DNA of 64,000 bases from Streptomyces longisporoflavus (lineage in GTDB: Bacteria; Actinomycetota; Actinomycetes; Streptomycetales; Streptomycetaceae), in assembly GCF_014649775.1 (NCBI RefSeq), contig NZ_BMTR01000005.1, forward strand, positions 1 to 64,000, read 5' to 3'. The notes under the pieces were generated by a model. That model made no database searches. It saw only the letters and a program-made list of their open reading frames with translations, and was not told the origin of the DNA. Position numbers and translations under genes: made by a program. Shown in pieces: positions 24,981 through 35,770 of this stretch (its first letter is position 1; the number at the start of each line of letters is the position of its first letter).

Positions 24981-26531
24981 ATGGCTCCCCCCGCTCCCGT
25001 ACCGCCCGTGAATCCGTCGGGTTCCCCGCACTCCCCGCCTCCCTCGCACACGGCGACCGTCGCCGGCGTCCCCGTCGACACCCGGCACTGGATCGGCGGA
25101 GAGCGCCTCGCCTCCGCTTCCGCCACTGCCCCGGCCACCTTCACCGACCACTCGCCCATCGACGGCGCCCCGCTCGCCGAGATCGCCCGCGGGGGTGTCG
25201 CGGAGGCGCGGGCGGCCGTGGTCGCCGCCCGCGATGCCTTTCCCGCCTGGGCCGCCACCCCGCCCGCCGAGCGCGCCCGGCTCCTGCACGCCGTCGCCGA
25301 CGGAGTCGAGGCCCGTGCCGAGGACCTCGCCGCCGTCGAGACCGCCGACAACGGCGCGCTCCTGCGTTCCCATCGCCGCGGCGTCATGCCCCGAGTCGCC
25401 CACAACCTCCGCTACTTCGCCGACCGCCTCCTCGCCCTCGCCCACGACGACTTCGAGACCAGGGGCCACACCAACCACGTGAGCTGGGACCCGGCGGGCC
25501 CGGCCGTGCTCATCACGCCGTGGAACGCGCCGCTGATGCTCGCCAGTTGGAAGATCGCGCCCGCGCTCGCCGCCGGGAACACCGTCGTCCTCAAGCCCGC
25601 CGAGTGGACCCCGCTGACCGCCTCGCTCTTCGCGGACATCGCGCACGAGGCGGGGCTGCCGGCCGGGGTCCTCAATGTGGTGCAGGGGTACGGCGCGGAG
25701 GTGGGCGAGCCCCTTGTCGCCGACCCCGACGTGCGCCGGATCAGCTTCACCGGGTCCGTGCCCACCGCGCGGCGGATCGCAGCGGCTTCGGCCGCGCACC
25801 TCGTGCCGTGCAGCTTCGAGCTGGGAGGCAAGTCCCCGCTGCTCGTCTTCGCCGACGCTGATCTGGAGCTCGCGGCCGACCTCGCCGTCGAGCAGTTCGA
25901 CAACGCGGGGCAGATCTGCCTGGCCGCCACCCGCATCCTGGTCGAGGAGTCCGTACGGGATGCGTTCCTCGGTCACTTTCTTGACCGGGTCACGAAGTTG
26001 ACCCAGGGAGATCCGCGCGACGAGACCACCGACATCGGGCCCAACATCCACCCCCGGCACGTCGAGCGCGTCGACGGATTCGTGCGGCGCGCCCTGGACG
26101 CGGGCGCGAAGGCGGTCACCGGCGGCGGCCGCAACACCGCCCTCGGCGGGAACTATTACCTCCCCACCCTCCTCACCGACGTCGCGCAGCACTCCGAGAT
26201 CGTGCAGGAAGAGGTCTTCGGGCCCGTCCTCACCCTCCAGACCTTCCCCGACGGCGACGAGGACGAGGCCGTGCGCCTCGCCAACGGCACCCGCTTCGGC
26301 CTCGCCGCCACCCTCGCCACCGGCGACCGCGAGCGCGCCGGCCGGGTCAGCGCGCGGTTCGTCGCCGGGACGGTCTGGGTCAACTGCTTCTTCGTACGCG
26401 ATCTCTCCGCGCCCTTCGGCGGCTCCCGCGATTCGGGCATCGGGCGCGAGGGCGGCGACTGGTCCTTCGACTTCTACTGCGACCTCAAGAACACCGTCAC
26501 TGCTCCGAAGGGGTGGGCCCGCCATGGGTGA
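24981..26531 (+). CDS. Aldehyde dehydrogenase, HpaE-like (5-carboxymethyl-2-hydroxymuconate semialdehyde dehydrogenase)
   Basis: This 516-aa protein starts at the ATG at 24981 behind GGAGGAA, with a Pro-rich N-terminus (APPAPVPPVNP). It carries VLITPWNAPLMLASWKIAPALAAGN-type cofactor contacts, the general base in FELGGKSPLL and the nucleophile in NAGQICLAATR. HpaE-like function is inferred from the directly following extradiol dioxygenase and FAH-type genes: it would oxidise the semialdehyde made by ring opening. Its stop overlaps the dioxygenase start by 8 nt. Confidence 0.85.
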   Translation: MAPPAPVPPVNPSGSPHSPPPSHTATVAGVPVDTRHWIGGERLASASATAPATFTDHSPIDGAPLAEIARGGVAEARAAVVAARDAFPAWAATPPAERARLLHAVADGVEARAEDLAAVETADNGALLRSHRRGVMPRVAHNLRYFADRLLALAHDDFETRGHTNHVSWDPAGPAVLITPWNAPLMLASWKIAPALAAGNTVVLKPAEWTPLTASLFADIAHEAGLPAGVLNVVQGYGAEVGEPLVADPDVRRISFTGSVPTARRIAAASAAHLVPCSFELGGKSPLLVFADADLELAADLAVEQFDNAGQICLAATRILVEESVRDAFLGHFLDRVTKLTQGDPRDETTDIGPNIHPRHVERVDGFVRRALDAGAKAVTGGGRNTALGGNYYLPTLLTDVAQHSEIVQEEVFGPVLTLQTFPDGDEDEAVRLANGTRFGLAATLATGDRERAGRVSARFVAGTVWVNCFFVRDLSAPFGGSRDSGIGREGGDWSFDFYCDLKNTVTAPKGWARHG

Positions 26532-27486
26532 GATCGTCGGGGCGGGGCTTCTCGCCCATGTGCCCACCATCGTGCTGCCCGAGGCGACCCGCAAGGAGCT
26601 CAACGGAGGCCGCGAGATCAGCCTCGTTCCCGGACTGCGGCGGCTGCGCGAAGAGGTCTTCGAGACCCTCGACCACGACACCGTCGTCGTCCTCGACTCG
26701 CACTGGGCCACCACGGTCGAGTTCGTCGTCTCCGCGCACGCCCGCCGCGCCGGTCTCTTCACCTCGGAGGAGCTGCCGCGCGGCATGTGCAGGATGCCGT
26801 ACGACTATCCGGGTGACCCCGAACTCGCCGCGTCCATAGCGGAGTTCGCCGACCGGCACGAAACCTGGATCACCCCGGTCGACGATCCGTTCCTGCCGGT
26901 CCACTACGCCACGATCAATCTCTGGAAGTACCTCGGCGAAGGCCTCCCGGACAAGAGATGGCTCTCGATCGGCGTCTGCCAGACCGGCGACACCGAGGAC
27001 CACCTGCGGCTCGGCCGCGCCCTCGCCGACGGCATCGCCGCGCTGCCCGGCCGCAAGGTCCTGCTCATCGCGTCCGGCGCCCTCTCGCACACCTTCTGGC
27101 CGCTGCGGCAGCTGCGCGCCCACGAGTCGAGCGAGCCGACCCACATCCGCACACCGGAGGCGCGGGCCGCCGACGAGCGGCGCATCGAGTGGCTGGAGCG
27201 CGGTGACCACGCCACGGTCCTGCGCACCATGCCCGAGTTCCTCGCCCACAAGCCCGAGGCGCGCTTCGGCCACTACCTGATGATGATCGGTGCTCTCGGA
27301 GAAGAGCAGTGCTCCGCGCCCGGGCGCCCCTTCAGCGAGTACGAGAACTCGGTCGGCACCGGCCAGATGCACCTCTGGTTCGACCGCCCCGCCGACGGCT
27401 GGACCGGCACCCCGGCCCACCGAGCTCAGCAAGCCCCGCACGCCCCGCGCGCCCGGCACGCCGAGAGCGAGGTCTTTTCCGTATGA
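26524..27486 (+). CDS. Class III extradiol dioxygenase (3,4-dihydroxyphenylacetate 2,3-dioxygenase-like)
   Basis: This 320-aa LigB-superfamily protein has an N-terminal GAGLLAHVPTIVLPE (His12), VVVLDSHWATTVEF (His60), and a later GALSHTFWPLRQ segment contributing a second-sphere histidine. These match non-heme Fe(II) homoprotocatechuate dioxygenases. It opens the catechol ring to a semialdehyde, the substrate for the upstream HpaE-like enzyme. The C-terminal 30 residues are Pro/Ala/Arg-rich and probably disordered. It overlaps both neighbours (8 nt and ATGA), so it is tightly coupled. Confidence 0.87.
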   Translation: MGEIVGAGLLAHVPTIVLPEATRKELNGGREISLVPGLRRLREEVFETLDHDTVVVLDSHWATTVEFVVSAHARRAGLFTSEELPRGMCRMPYDYPGDPELAASIAEFADRHETWITPVDDPFLPVHYATINLWKYLGEGLPDKRWLSIGVCQTGDTEDHLRLGRALADGIAALPGRKVLLIASGALSHTFWPLRQLRAHESSEPTHIRTPEARAADERRIEWLERGDHATVLRTMPEFLAHKPEARFGHYLMMIGALGEEQCSAPGRPFSEYENSVGTGQMHLWFDRPADGWTGTPAHRAQQAPHAPRARHAESEVFSV

Positions 27487-28337
27487 CCAAAACCGTCGAA
27501 TACCGCCGCATCCTCCTCGAAGGCGCGGCAGCCAGGGTCGTACGGGAGGGGGACGAGCTGGTCGCGGCCGACGGCCGCCGCGTGAAGGCGTCGGAGGCAC
27601 ACCACCTCCCTCCCGTACGCCCCTCCAAGGTGATCGCCGTCCACCTCAACCACCGCAGCCGCGTCGAGGAGTTCGGCGTCAGCCTGCCGCCCGCGCCCAC
27701 CTACTTCCACAAGCCCGTGTCGGCGCTGAACGCGCACGGCGGCGCGGTCGTCCGGCCCGAGGGCTGCAAGTACCTCAACTACGAGGGCGAGATCGGCATC
27801 GTCATCGGCCGGACCTGCCGCAACGTCGCCCCCGCCGACGTGGGCGCGTACATCGCGGGCTACACCGTCGCCAACGACTACGGCCTGCACGACTTCCGCG
27901 ACACCGACGCCGGTTCGATGCTCAGGGTGAAGGGCTCCGACACGCTCTGCCCGCTGGGCCCCGGCCTCGTCACCGGGTGGGACTTCCGCTCCAAGTACCT
28001 GCGGACCTACGTCAACGGCGAGCTCGTGCAGGACGGCTCGACCGACGAGATGCAGTGGGACATGCACTACCTCGTCGCCGACATCGCCCGCACGATCACC
28101 CTCGAGCCGGACGACGTGCTCCTGTCCGGCACCCCGGCGGGCTCCCGTCCCGTCCGGCCCGGAGACGTGGTCGAGGTCGAGGCCGAGGGCCTCGGCCGGC
28201 TCGCCAACCGCATCGTCACCGGCCCCACCGCCATCCGCACCGACGTCGGCGCGCAGCCCACGGAGTCCGAGGAGGTCGTGTCGACGGCCTTCGGAGGCGA
28301 CTGGGAGTTTCGCGGCCGGCGGCCTCCGCGCCGCTGA
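27483..28337 (+). CDS. Fumarylacetoacetate hydrolase-family protein (HpaG-like isomerase/decarboxylase)
   Basis: This 284-aa protein starts at ATGA overlapping the dioxygenase stop. The catalytic FAH fold is seen in VIAVHLNHRS, FHKPVSALNAHGG, NYEGEIGIVIGR (metal-binding Glu pair), NDYGLHDFR and the late VLLSGTPAGSRPVRPGDVVEVE. E. coli HpaG is a two-domain protein. This one is a single domain, so it probably does only one of the isomerase/decarboxylase steps. Its position after HpaE- and HpaD-like genes supports a role in the homoprotocatechuate route. Confidence 0.87.
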   Translation: MTKTVEYRRILLEGAAARVVREGDELVAADGRRVKASEAHHLPPVRPSKVIAVHLNHRSRVEEFGVSLPPAPTYFHKPVSALNAHGGAVVRPEGCKYLNYEGEIGIVIGRTCRNVAPADVGAYIAGYTVANDYGLHDFRDTDAGSMLRVKGSDTLCPLGPGLVTGWDFRSKYLRTYVNGELVQDGSTDEMQWDMHYLVADIARTITLEPDDVLLSGTPAGSRPVRPGDVVEVEAEGLGRLANRIVTGPTAIRTDVGAQPTESEEVVSTAFGGDWEFRGRRPPRR

Positions 28338-28382
28338 AACCCCCACTGCTTGCCGCTGCCCCCCACTGCTGAAGGAGTTCAC

Positions 28383-28574
28383 ATGCTCAAGGTGACCGTT
28401 GACCTGGACGTCTGCCAGGACCACGGACAGTGCGTCTTCGCCGCGCCGGACGTCTTCGAGCTCGACGATGACGGCCGTCTCGCCTACGTCGGGACGCCCG
28501 ACGAAAGCCTGCGCGCCGACGTCGAGGACGCCGCCGACGTCTGCCCGCTCCAGGCCATCCGGATAGAGGGCTGA
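28383..28574 (+). CDS. Ferredoxin, [3Fe-4S]/P450-partner type
   Basis: This 63-aa protein follows GAAGGAG. The cluster ligands are Cys11, then HGQC (His14 in place of the second cysteine, Cys17), and Cys54 in VCPLQAI. That spacing is typical of Streptomyces ferredoxins serving cytochrome P450. It lies directly before a ferredoxin reductase, and the only P450 in this window is at 17748 in the same putative regulon. Confidence 0.93.
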   Translation: MLKVTVDLDVCQDHGQCVFAAPDVFELDDDGRLAYVGTPDESLRADVEDAADVCPLQAIRIEG

Positions 28575-28580
28575 CCCGCC

Positions 28581-29900
28581 GTGGCACCGGCGGGGATAGC
28601 CGTCGTGGGCGCGTCGCTCGGGGGCCTGCGGGCGGCCGAACAGCTCCGTGCGGCGGGGTGGAGAGGGGCGATCACGGTGTACGGGGACGAGCCGCACCTC
28701 CCGTACAACCGGCCGCCGCTCTCCAAGGAGGTCCTCGCGGGCGAGGCCCCCGCCGCCGTCACGACGCTGCGCCGGCGCCCCAGCGTCGACGACGTGGAAT
28801 GGCGGCTCGGCACGGCGGTCGCGTCCGCCGACCTGGCCGCGCGCACGCTCACCCTGGCCGACGGTTCGGTCCACGGGTACGAGGGCCTGGTGGCCGCTAC
28901 AGGGGTGCGGCCACGCAGGCTTCCGTTGAGCGGGGGCCCGCCACGGCATGTCGTACGGACGCTGGAGGACTCGGCGGCGCTGCGTACCGAACTGGCGGAG
29001 GGCGTACGGGTCCTTGTGGTCGGCGCCGGGTTCATCGGCTGCGAGGTGGCGGCCACGGCTCGCAAGGCGGGCTGCGAGGTGACGGTCGTCGCGCCGGAGG
29101 CCGAGCCGATGATGCTCGCGGTGGGCGAGGAGCCCGGCAGGGTGCTGCGCCGGCGGCACGAGGCGCGCGGGGTGCGGTTCCGGATGGGGCGGCTCGTCGC
29201 GGGGCTGACTGCCGGGGGCGCGGTGCTCGACGACGGCAGCGAGTGCGCGGCCGATGTCGTGATCGAGGCGATCGGTTCGCTGCCGAACGTGGAGTGGCTG
29301 GGGGCGGGGGCAGTCCCGGGGCAGGGGGCGGGGGCGGGCCCGGGGGTCGGGGGCCTCGATCTGACGGACGGCATCCTCTGTGACGCTCATCTGCGGATCG
29401 GGGGACTTCCGTACGCGGTGGCCGTGGGGGACGTGGCGCGTTTCCCGAACCCGCGCTACGGGGCGCTCGCGCGGCGGGTCGAGCACTGGTCGATGCCGTC
29501 GGACTGCGCGCGGCACGCGGCGCGGGTGCTGGTGGCGGGGCTCGGGAGCGGCGGCGGAGGCGGGGGCCGAGACGGTGGCGGAGCCGGTGGCGGTGACGGA
29601 GGCGGGGAGCACGGTCTGGCGCCGTTCGCGCCGCTGCCGTCCTTCTGGAGCGACCAGTTCGATGTGCGGGTGCAGTCGTTCGGGCTGCCGGGGGCGGGCG
29701 ACGAGGTCCGGCTCCTCGCGGGGGAGCCCGATGCGGGGGACGGCGGCGGTGGCGGGGACGTGGTGTACGGCTACTACCGGGGTGACCGGCTGGTGGGGGT
29801 GGTCGCGCTGGGCGGGACCAGGGCGGCGGCCCTGGCGGGCGGCTATCGGGGGGAGCTCATGGCGCTGCCCGACGAGGTCCGCAAATCACCGGTGCTCTGA
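28581..29900 (+). CDS. FAD-dependent ferredoxin reductase
   Basis: This 439-aa protein starts with GTG at 28581, 6 nt after the ferredoxin stop. It has two Rossmann motifs: GIAVVGASLGGLRAAEQL at the N-terminus (FAD) and VLVVGAGFIGCEVAA near residue 145 (NAD(P)H). PYNRPPLSKE and the GDVARF FAD loop fit the putidaredoxin-reductase group. A Gly-rich linker (about residues 315-345, SGGGGGGRDGGGAGGG) interrupts the C-terminal half and is unusual. It likely passes electrons to the ferredoxin and then to the P450. Confidence 0.92.
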   Translation: MAPAGIAVVGASLGGLRAAEQLRAAGWRGAITVYGDEPHLPYNRPPLSKEVLAGEAPAAVTTLRRRPSVDDVEWRLGTAVASADLAARTLTLADGSVHGYEGLVAATGVRPRRLPLSGGPPRHVVRTLEDSAALRTELAEGVRVLVVGAGFIGCEVAATARKAGCEVTVVAPEAEPMMLAVGEEPGRVLRRRHEARGVRFRMGRLVAGLTAGGAVLDDGSECAADVVIEAIGSLPNVEWLGAGAVPGQGAGAGPGVGGLDLTDGILCDAHLRIGGLPYAVAVGDVARFPNPRYGALARRVEHWSMPSDCARHAARVLVAGLGSGGGGGGRDGGGAGGGDGGGEHGLAPFAPLPSFWSDQFDVRVQSFGLPGAGDEVRLLAGEPDAGDGGGGGDVVYGYYRGDRLVGVVALGGTRAAALAGGYRGELMALPDEVRKSPVL

Positions 29901-30027
29901 TGACCGCCGCAGATCTGGCCGGAACACCGTCACCCGTCCTCGGCACGCGATCGGCTCTGCTCGCGGCCCGTGCCCCGCTCCACCGCTCAAGTGGAGGTCG
30001 TGGCCTCGCGGGCGTCTCGGATCGCGT

Positions 30028-30045
30028 CCGGATGCTGACATCCGG
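30028..30045 (+). terminator. Possible terminator of the HpaE-to-reductase operon
   Basis: A 7-bp perfect stem with a 4-nt loop (CCGGATG / CATCCGG) lies 128 nt after the reductase stop. It is short, so confidence is limited. Confidence 0.35.
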
Positions 30046-30088
30046 CCGCTTCAAACGGCGTGATTCTCGCCACCCCTGATAGGGGTTG

Positions 30089-30204
30089 CGCTCAGATGAG
30101 CGGATCTTGGGCGGCTGCACTTCTCCAAGGGGTGGCACTCAGTGCCACTGCTCGATCATTCATGAGGTGAACTCACATCTGAGAATTTGACGCTCATCTG
30201 AGCG
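30089..30204. promoter_or_regulatory. Palindrome pair plus inverted repeat upstream of ppdK
   Basis: CGCTCAGATGAGCG (30089-30102) and CGCTCATCTGAGCG (30191-30204) share identical outer arms (CGCTCA/TGAGCG) and flank GTGGCAC-TCA-GTGCCAC (30132-30148). The outer sites are 102 bp apart, which could permit looping by one dimeric or tetrameric protein. The binding factor is unknown. Confidence 0.55.
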
Positions 30205-30405
30205 AATTGCAGGTTCTACGGGGGTGGACCCTTCAAGAGTTGAACAAATACTCGCTGGCTCAGCTACTGCTCAGTCACTTTCGATCTACTGGCGGACGGG
30301 TGGTTACGGCCGTATGACGCGCAAGTGGACGTACCCAGGTGCCTTCGATCTGGGTATGTTCCTCGCCGTCAGGGCAGCCACCGAGTCCTCGAGGAGTCGA
30401 GACCC

Positions 30406-33171
<2,766 letters not shown>

Positions 33172-33255
33172 CCCTTCCCGGGCCACCGGTAAAACTCCGG
33201 AGCCGACGCCGTGTCCCCGACCCTCACCGATACGGCGCCGGCTCCGGTCCACCAG

Positions 33256-33292
33256 GAAGGGGCAGCTCCCTGTGCGGGGGAGCTGCCCCTTC
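33256..33292 (+). terminator. Terminator after ppdK
   Basis: A perfect 15-bp stem (GAAGGGGCAGCTCCC and complement) with a 7-nt loop lies 84 nt past the ppdK stop. Confidence 0.88.
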
Positions 33293-33366
33293 GGCATGAG
33301 CAAGCCCTCGCGGCCCGCGCATGAGCAGCGGCACGGGCCGCACCCTCCCCTCATCCCCTCATCTCC

Positions 33367-33729
33367 TCATCGCCGAACCCCCTTGAGCGTCTGCCGCAGC
33401 GCCTTGCCTTCCGTGCAGTGGCCCGTCTCGTCTGCGCACTGCTCGCAGCTCTGGACGTGGTCGAGGACCACCCGGCACGCATGCGGCTCCGTGCAGAGTC
33501 GGCAGCCGCGGGGGAACCAGACGAAGTCGGTGTCGAACCTTCGCTCGCAGCGGGGGCCGAGCTCGACGGCGTTCTCTGTGGTGAGGACGACGGCACACCA
33601 GACACAGGCCCGGCCGCACGTCTGCGCCACGGACAACGCCGCGGGGTCGGGCACTTCGATCAGCAGCCGGGTGTGAAGGGTGCCCGGTCTGCTTCCCGGG
33701 CCAGGTCCTGGGCCCGTGCTCTCGCCCAT
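33367..33729 (-). CDS. Cysteine-rich hypothetical protein
   Basis: This 120-aa protein starts MGESTGPGPGPGSRPG. It has about ten cysteines arranged as CGRACVWCAV, GPRCERRF, GCRLCTEPHAC and CEQCADETGHC, suggesting two or more zinc sites in a compact fold. The N-terminal 18 residues are Gly/Pro-rich. I do not recognise a named family. It lies downstream of the XRE-TPR regulator on the same strand, separated by 122 nt. Confidence 0.75.
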   Translation of the reverse strand: MGESTGPGPGPGSRPGTLHTRLLIEVPDPAALSVAQTCGRACVWCAVVLTTENAVELGPRCERRFDTDFVWFPRGCRLCTEPHACRVVLDHVQSCEQCADETGHCTEGKALRQTLKGVRR

Positions 33730-33851
33730 GTCGACTCCATTCCGGTCGGCCGTGCCCCGGGCCGTCCACGCGGTCGCCGAGGCGTCGTACGACTCATGGA
33801 ATCGGTTCGCTACACACGGTGACAGGGACGTGGCGTCCTAGTTTCGTGACG

Positions 33852-35099
33852 CTATTCGCCGATGCCGGTCCCGATGCCGACCCCGGTCCCGTTCTCGATC
33901 CCGAGGAACTCCGCCAACGGCCGCAGGCCCGCCGGGTGCTTGGGGAGCGCCCATAGATCGCGCACGATGGCTACCGCCAATGTGTGGTGCTGCATCCACG
34001 TCGGCGCCACACGGCGAAGCGACTCAAGTGCCCTCACCGCTCCCGTCGCGTCCCCCAGATCCGTATGGGCCCGGGCCACGTCCAACAGCAGCCACGTCCG
34101 CCAGGACGGGGGGACGTCCTTGGCCAGTCGCATGCCCTTCGCCAGGGTCAAGGCGTCCTCGGGACGGCCGTACTGGACAGCCAGGCGGACGCGTTCGATG
34201 CGTACCGATGACGGGCTGAACACGCTGACCATGCGGCTGTCGCTGCCCTGAGGCAGGTGCGCCACACGGGCGGCCTCCTTCTCGGCGTGCGCCATCAACG
34301 CGGCAGCTCGCTCGTAGTCGTTGCTGCGCGCGGCCGATGTGGCGGCCGACATGGTCAGCGCGCCCCAGACCTTCAGACCGTCTGCCGTGGCCGTGTGCCC
34401 GCCGTCCTTGGTGTCGCCGGCGGCGTGCAGGGCGATGCTCAGGGCGTCGCCGAGTCGCCCTTGCCGCTGGTAGGTCCACGCAACGGAGTTGACGATCATG
34501 GGGCGTAGCAGGGGGTCGGACGATCGCCCCGCAGCGTCTATGGCGCGCTCCAGGCCGATGAGCGCGAGGTCCGTCTTCCCCATGCGTACGGCGACGTGCC
34601 CGGCAAGTTGGAGGGCCTTGGCCAGCGCTGCGAAACCGGCTCTCCGGTCGTCGTCGGCCGAGACCGTGGCCGCGTGCGCGTCCGAGATCATGTCGGGCAG
34701 CGCCTTCATCACCGTGTCGAACTCGGCCGCGTGGTACTGCGTCCAGCCGTCCGCGATCTGATCGCGCAGGCCGGGCAGGGAGAAATCGGGCCCCGGCGGC
34801 TCCGGTTCCGGCCCCCAGAGGGCAGGCATGACGGCGCGCCGGACCGCCACGAAGCGCGGCCCGTCGTTCTCTCCCGTCGAGGAGACGGCCGGCGGATCCC
34901 CGAGGAGTGTCGTCAGCTCCACGCCGAGACCGTTCGCCAGGGCATGAAGCGTGGGCAAGCGCGCCGAGTGTTTCCGCCGTTGCTCGAGCTGCCGGATCAC
35001 GTCCACCGATACGCCGGACCGCTCGGCCAACTCCTCCTGCGTCAGGGAGGCCAGGCGGCGCAGGCGGCGGAGAGTTCGCCCCAGGTCGTCGTTTGCCAC
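33852..35099 (-). CDS. XRE-family regulator with TPR-like C-terminal domain
   Basis: This protein is about 415 aa from the GTG at 35099. The HTH is in the first 70 residues (LGRTLRRLRRLASLTQEELAERSGVSVDVIRQLEQ as a family block). The rest is helical repeat with TPR-like pairs (ALIGLERAIDAAGR, YERAAALMAHAEKEAARV, PEDALTLAKGM). Streptomyces has many such regulators, which may sense a peptide or other ligand through the TPR part. The C-terminus ends in a short Gly/Thr repeat (NGTGVGIGTGIGE). It is divergent from the DinB-like gene at 35221. Confidence 0.85.
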   Translation of the reverse strand: MANDDLGRTLRRLRRLASLTQEELAERSGVSVDVIRQLEQRRKHSARLPTLHALANGLGVELTTLLGDPPAVSSTGENDGPRFVAVRRAVMPALWGPEPEPPGPDFSLPGLRDQIADGWTQYHAAEFDTVMKALPDMISDAHAATVSADDDRRAGFAALAKALQLAGHVAVRMGKTDLALIGLERAIDAAGRSSDPLLRPMIVNSVAWTYQRQGRLGDALSIALHAAGDTKDGGHTATADGLKVWGALTMSAATSAARSNDYERAAALMAHAEKEAARVAHLPQGSDSRMVSVFSPSSVRIERVRLAVQYGRPEDALTLAKGMRLAKDVPPSWRTWLLLDVARAHTDLGDATGAVRALESLRRVAPTWMQHHTLAVAIVRDLWALPKHPAGLRPLAEFLGIENGTGVGIGTGIGE

Positions 35100-35220
35100 G
35101 CCGTCACGGTACGCCGCTGTCACGGTAGGCCGACCCCGGCCGTGCTGACCTGCGGCCTCCAGGAGCTACTTCGGGTCGCGATACTGGCGGCCCCAGCAGG
35201 CACGGACCAGGAGACGGCAA

Positions 35221-35730
35221 GTGACCGGCGACACCCGCATAGACCCGCCCCGCTTCGGCAGTGAACGTGAAACGCTGCGGGCCTTTCTCGACTACCACCG
35301 CGCCACGCTCGCCATGAAGTGCGAAGGGCTCACCGACGAGGAGTTGCGGCAGCAGTCCATGCCGCCGTCCACGCTCTCGCTGCTCGGTCTCGTGCGGCAC
35401 ATGGCGGAGGTGGAGCGTGCCTGGTTCCGGCGGGTGTTCGAGGACCATGACGTGCCCCTGGTCTGGTCCGACGAGATCGATTTCCAGGCGGCCTACGACG
35501 CGAGCGACTCGACCAGGAGCGAGGCGTTCACCGCCTGGGAGGCCGAGGTGGAGAACTCGCGCCGCGTCGAGCGTGCGGCCGAGTCGCTCGACCGGAGCGG
35601 GTACCAGCCGCGGTGGGGCGAGGACGTGTCGCTGCGGATGGTGATGGTGCACGTGCTCCTGGAGTACGGCCGTCATAACGGGCACGCGGACTTCCTGCGG
35701 GAGGGTGTGGACGGGGCGGTCGGGGCCTGA
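35221..35730 (+). CDS. DinB family protein (DUF664, mycothiol-transferase-like)
   Basis: This 169-aa four-helix-bundle protein starts with GTG. LRAFLDYHRATLAMKCEGL, LLGLVRHMAEVERAWFRR and VHVLLEYGRHNGHADFLREG supply the three histidines of the DinB metal triad. Actinobacterial DUF664 proteins are often thiol (mycothiol) S-transferases or detoxification enzymes. The substrate is unknown. Confidence 0.88.
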   Translation: MTGDTRIDPPRFGSERETLRAFLDYHRATLAMKCEGLTDEELRQQSMPPSTLSLLGLVRHMAEVERAWFRRVFEDHDVPLVWSDEIDFQAAYDASDSTRSEAFTAWEAEVENSRRVERAAESLDRSGYQPRWGEDVSLRMVMVHVLLEYGRHNGHADFLREGVDGAVGA

Positions 35731-35770
35731 GGGCGTGGCGTAAGCATCGAGCGATCCGCGCGCGGCGGCG

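Larger units (their letters stand above)
29901..30405. other. Long untranslated region before ppdK
   Basis: About 505 nt carry no convincing gene. They contain a hairpin CCGGATG-CTGA-CATCCGG (30028-30045) and three palindromes (30089, 30132, 30191). A 69-codon open frame from 30224 lacks family features. Confidence 0.6.

Noticed and set aside
17719..29900. Classical mobile island carrying the catabolic cluster
   Set aside because: No integrase, transposase, tRNA junction or flanking direct repeat is visible between dusB and ppdK. Insertion by homologous exchange is possible but not shown.
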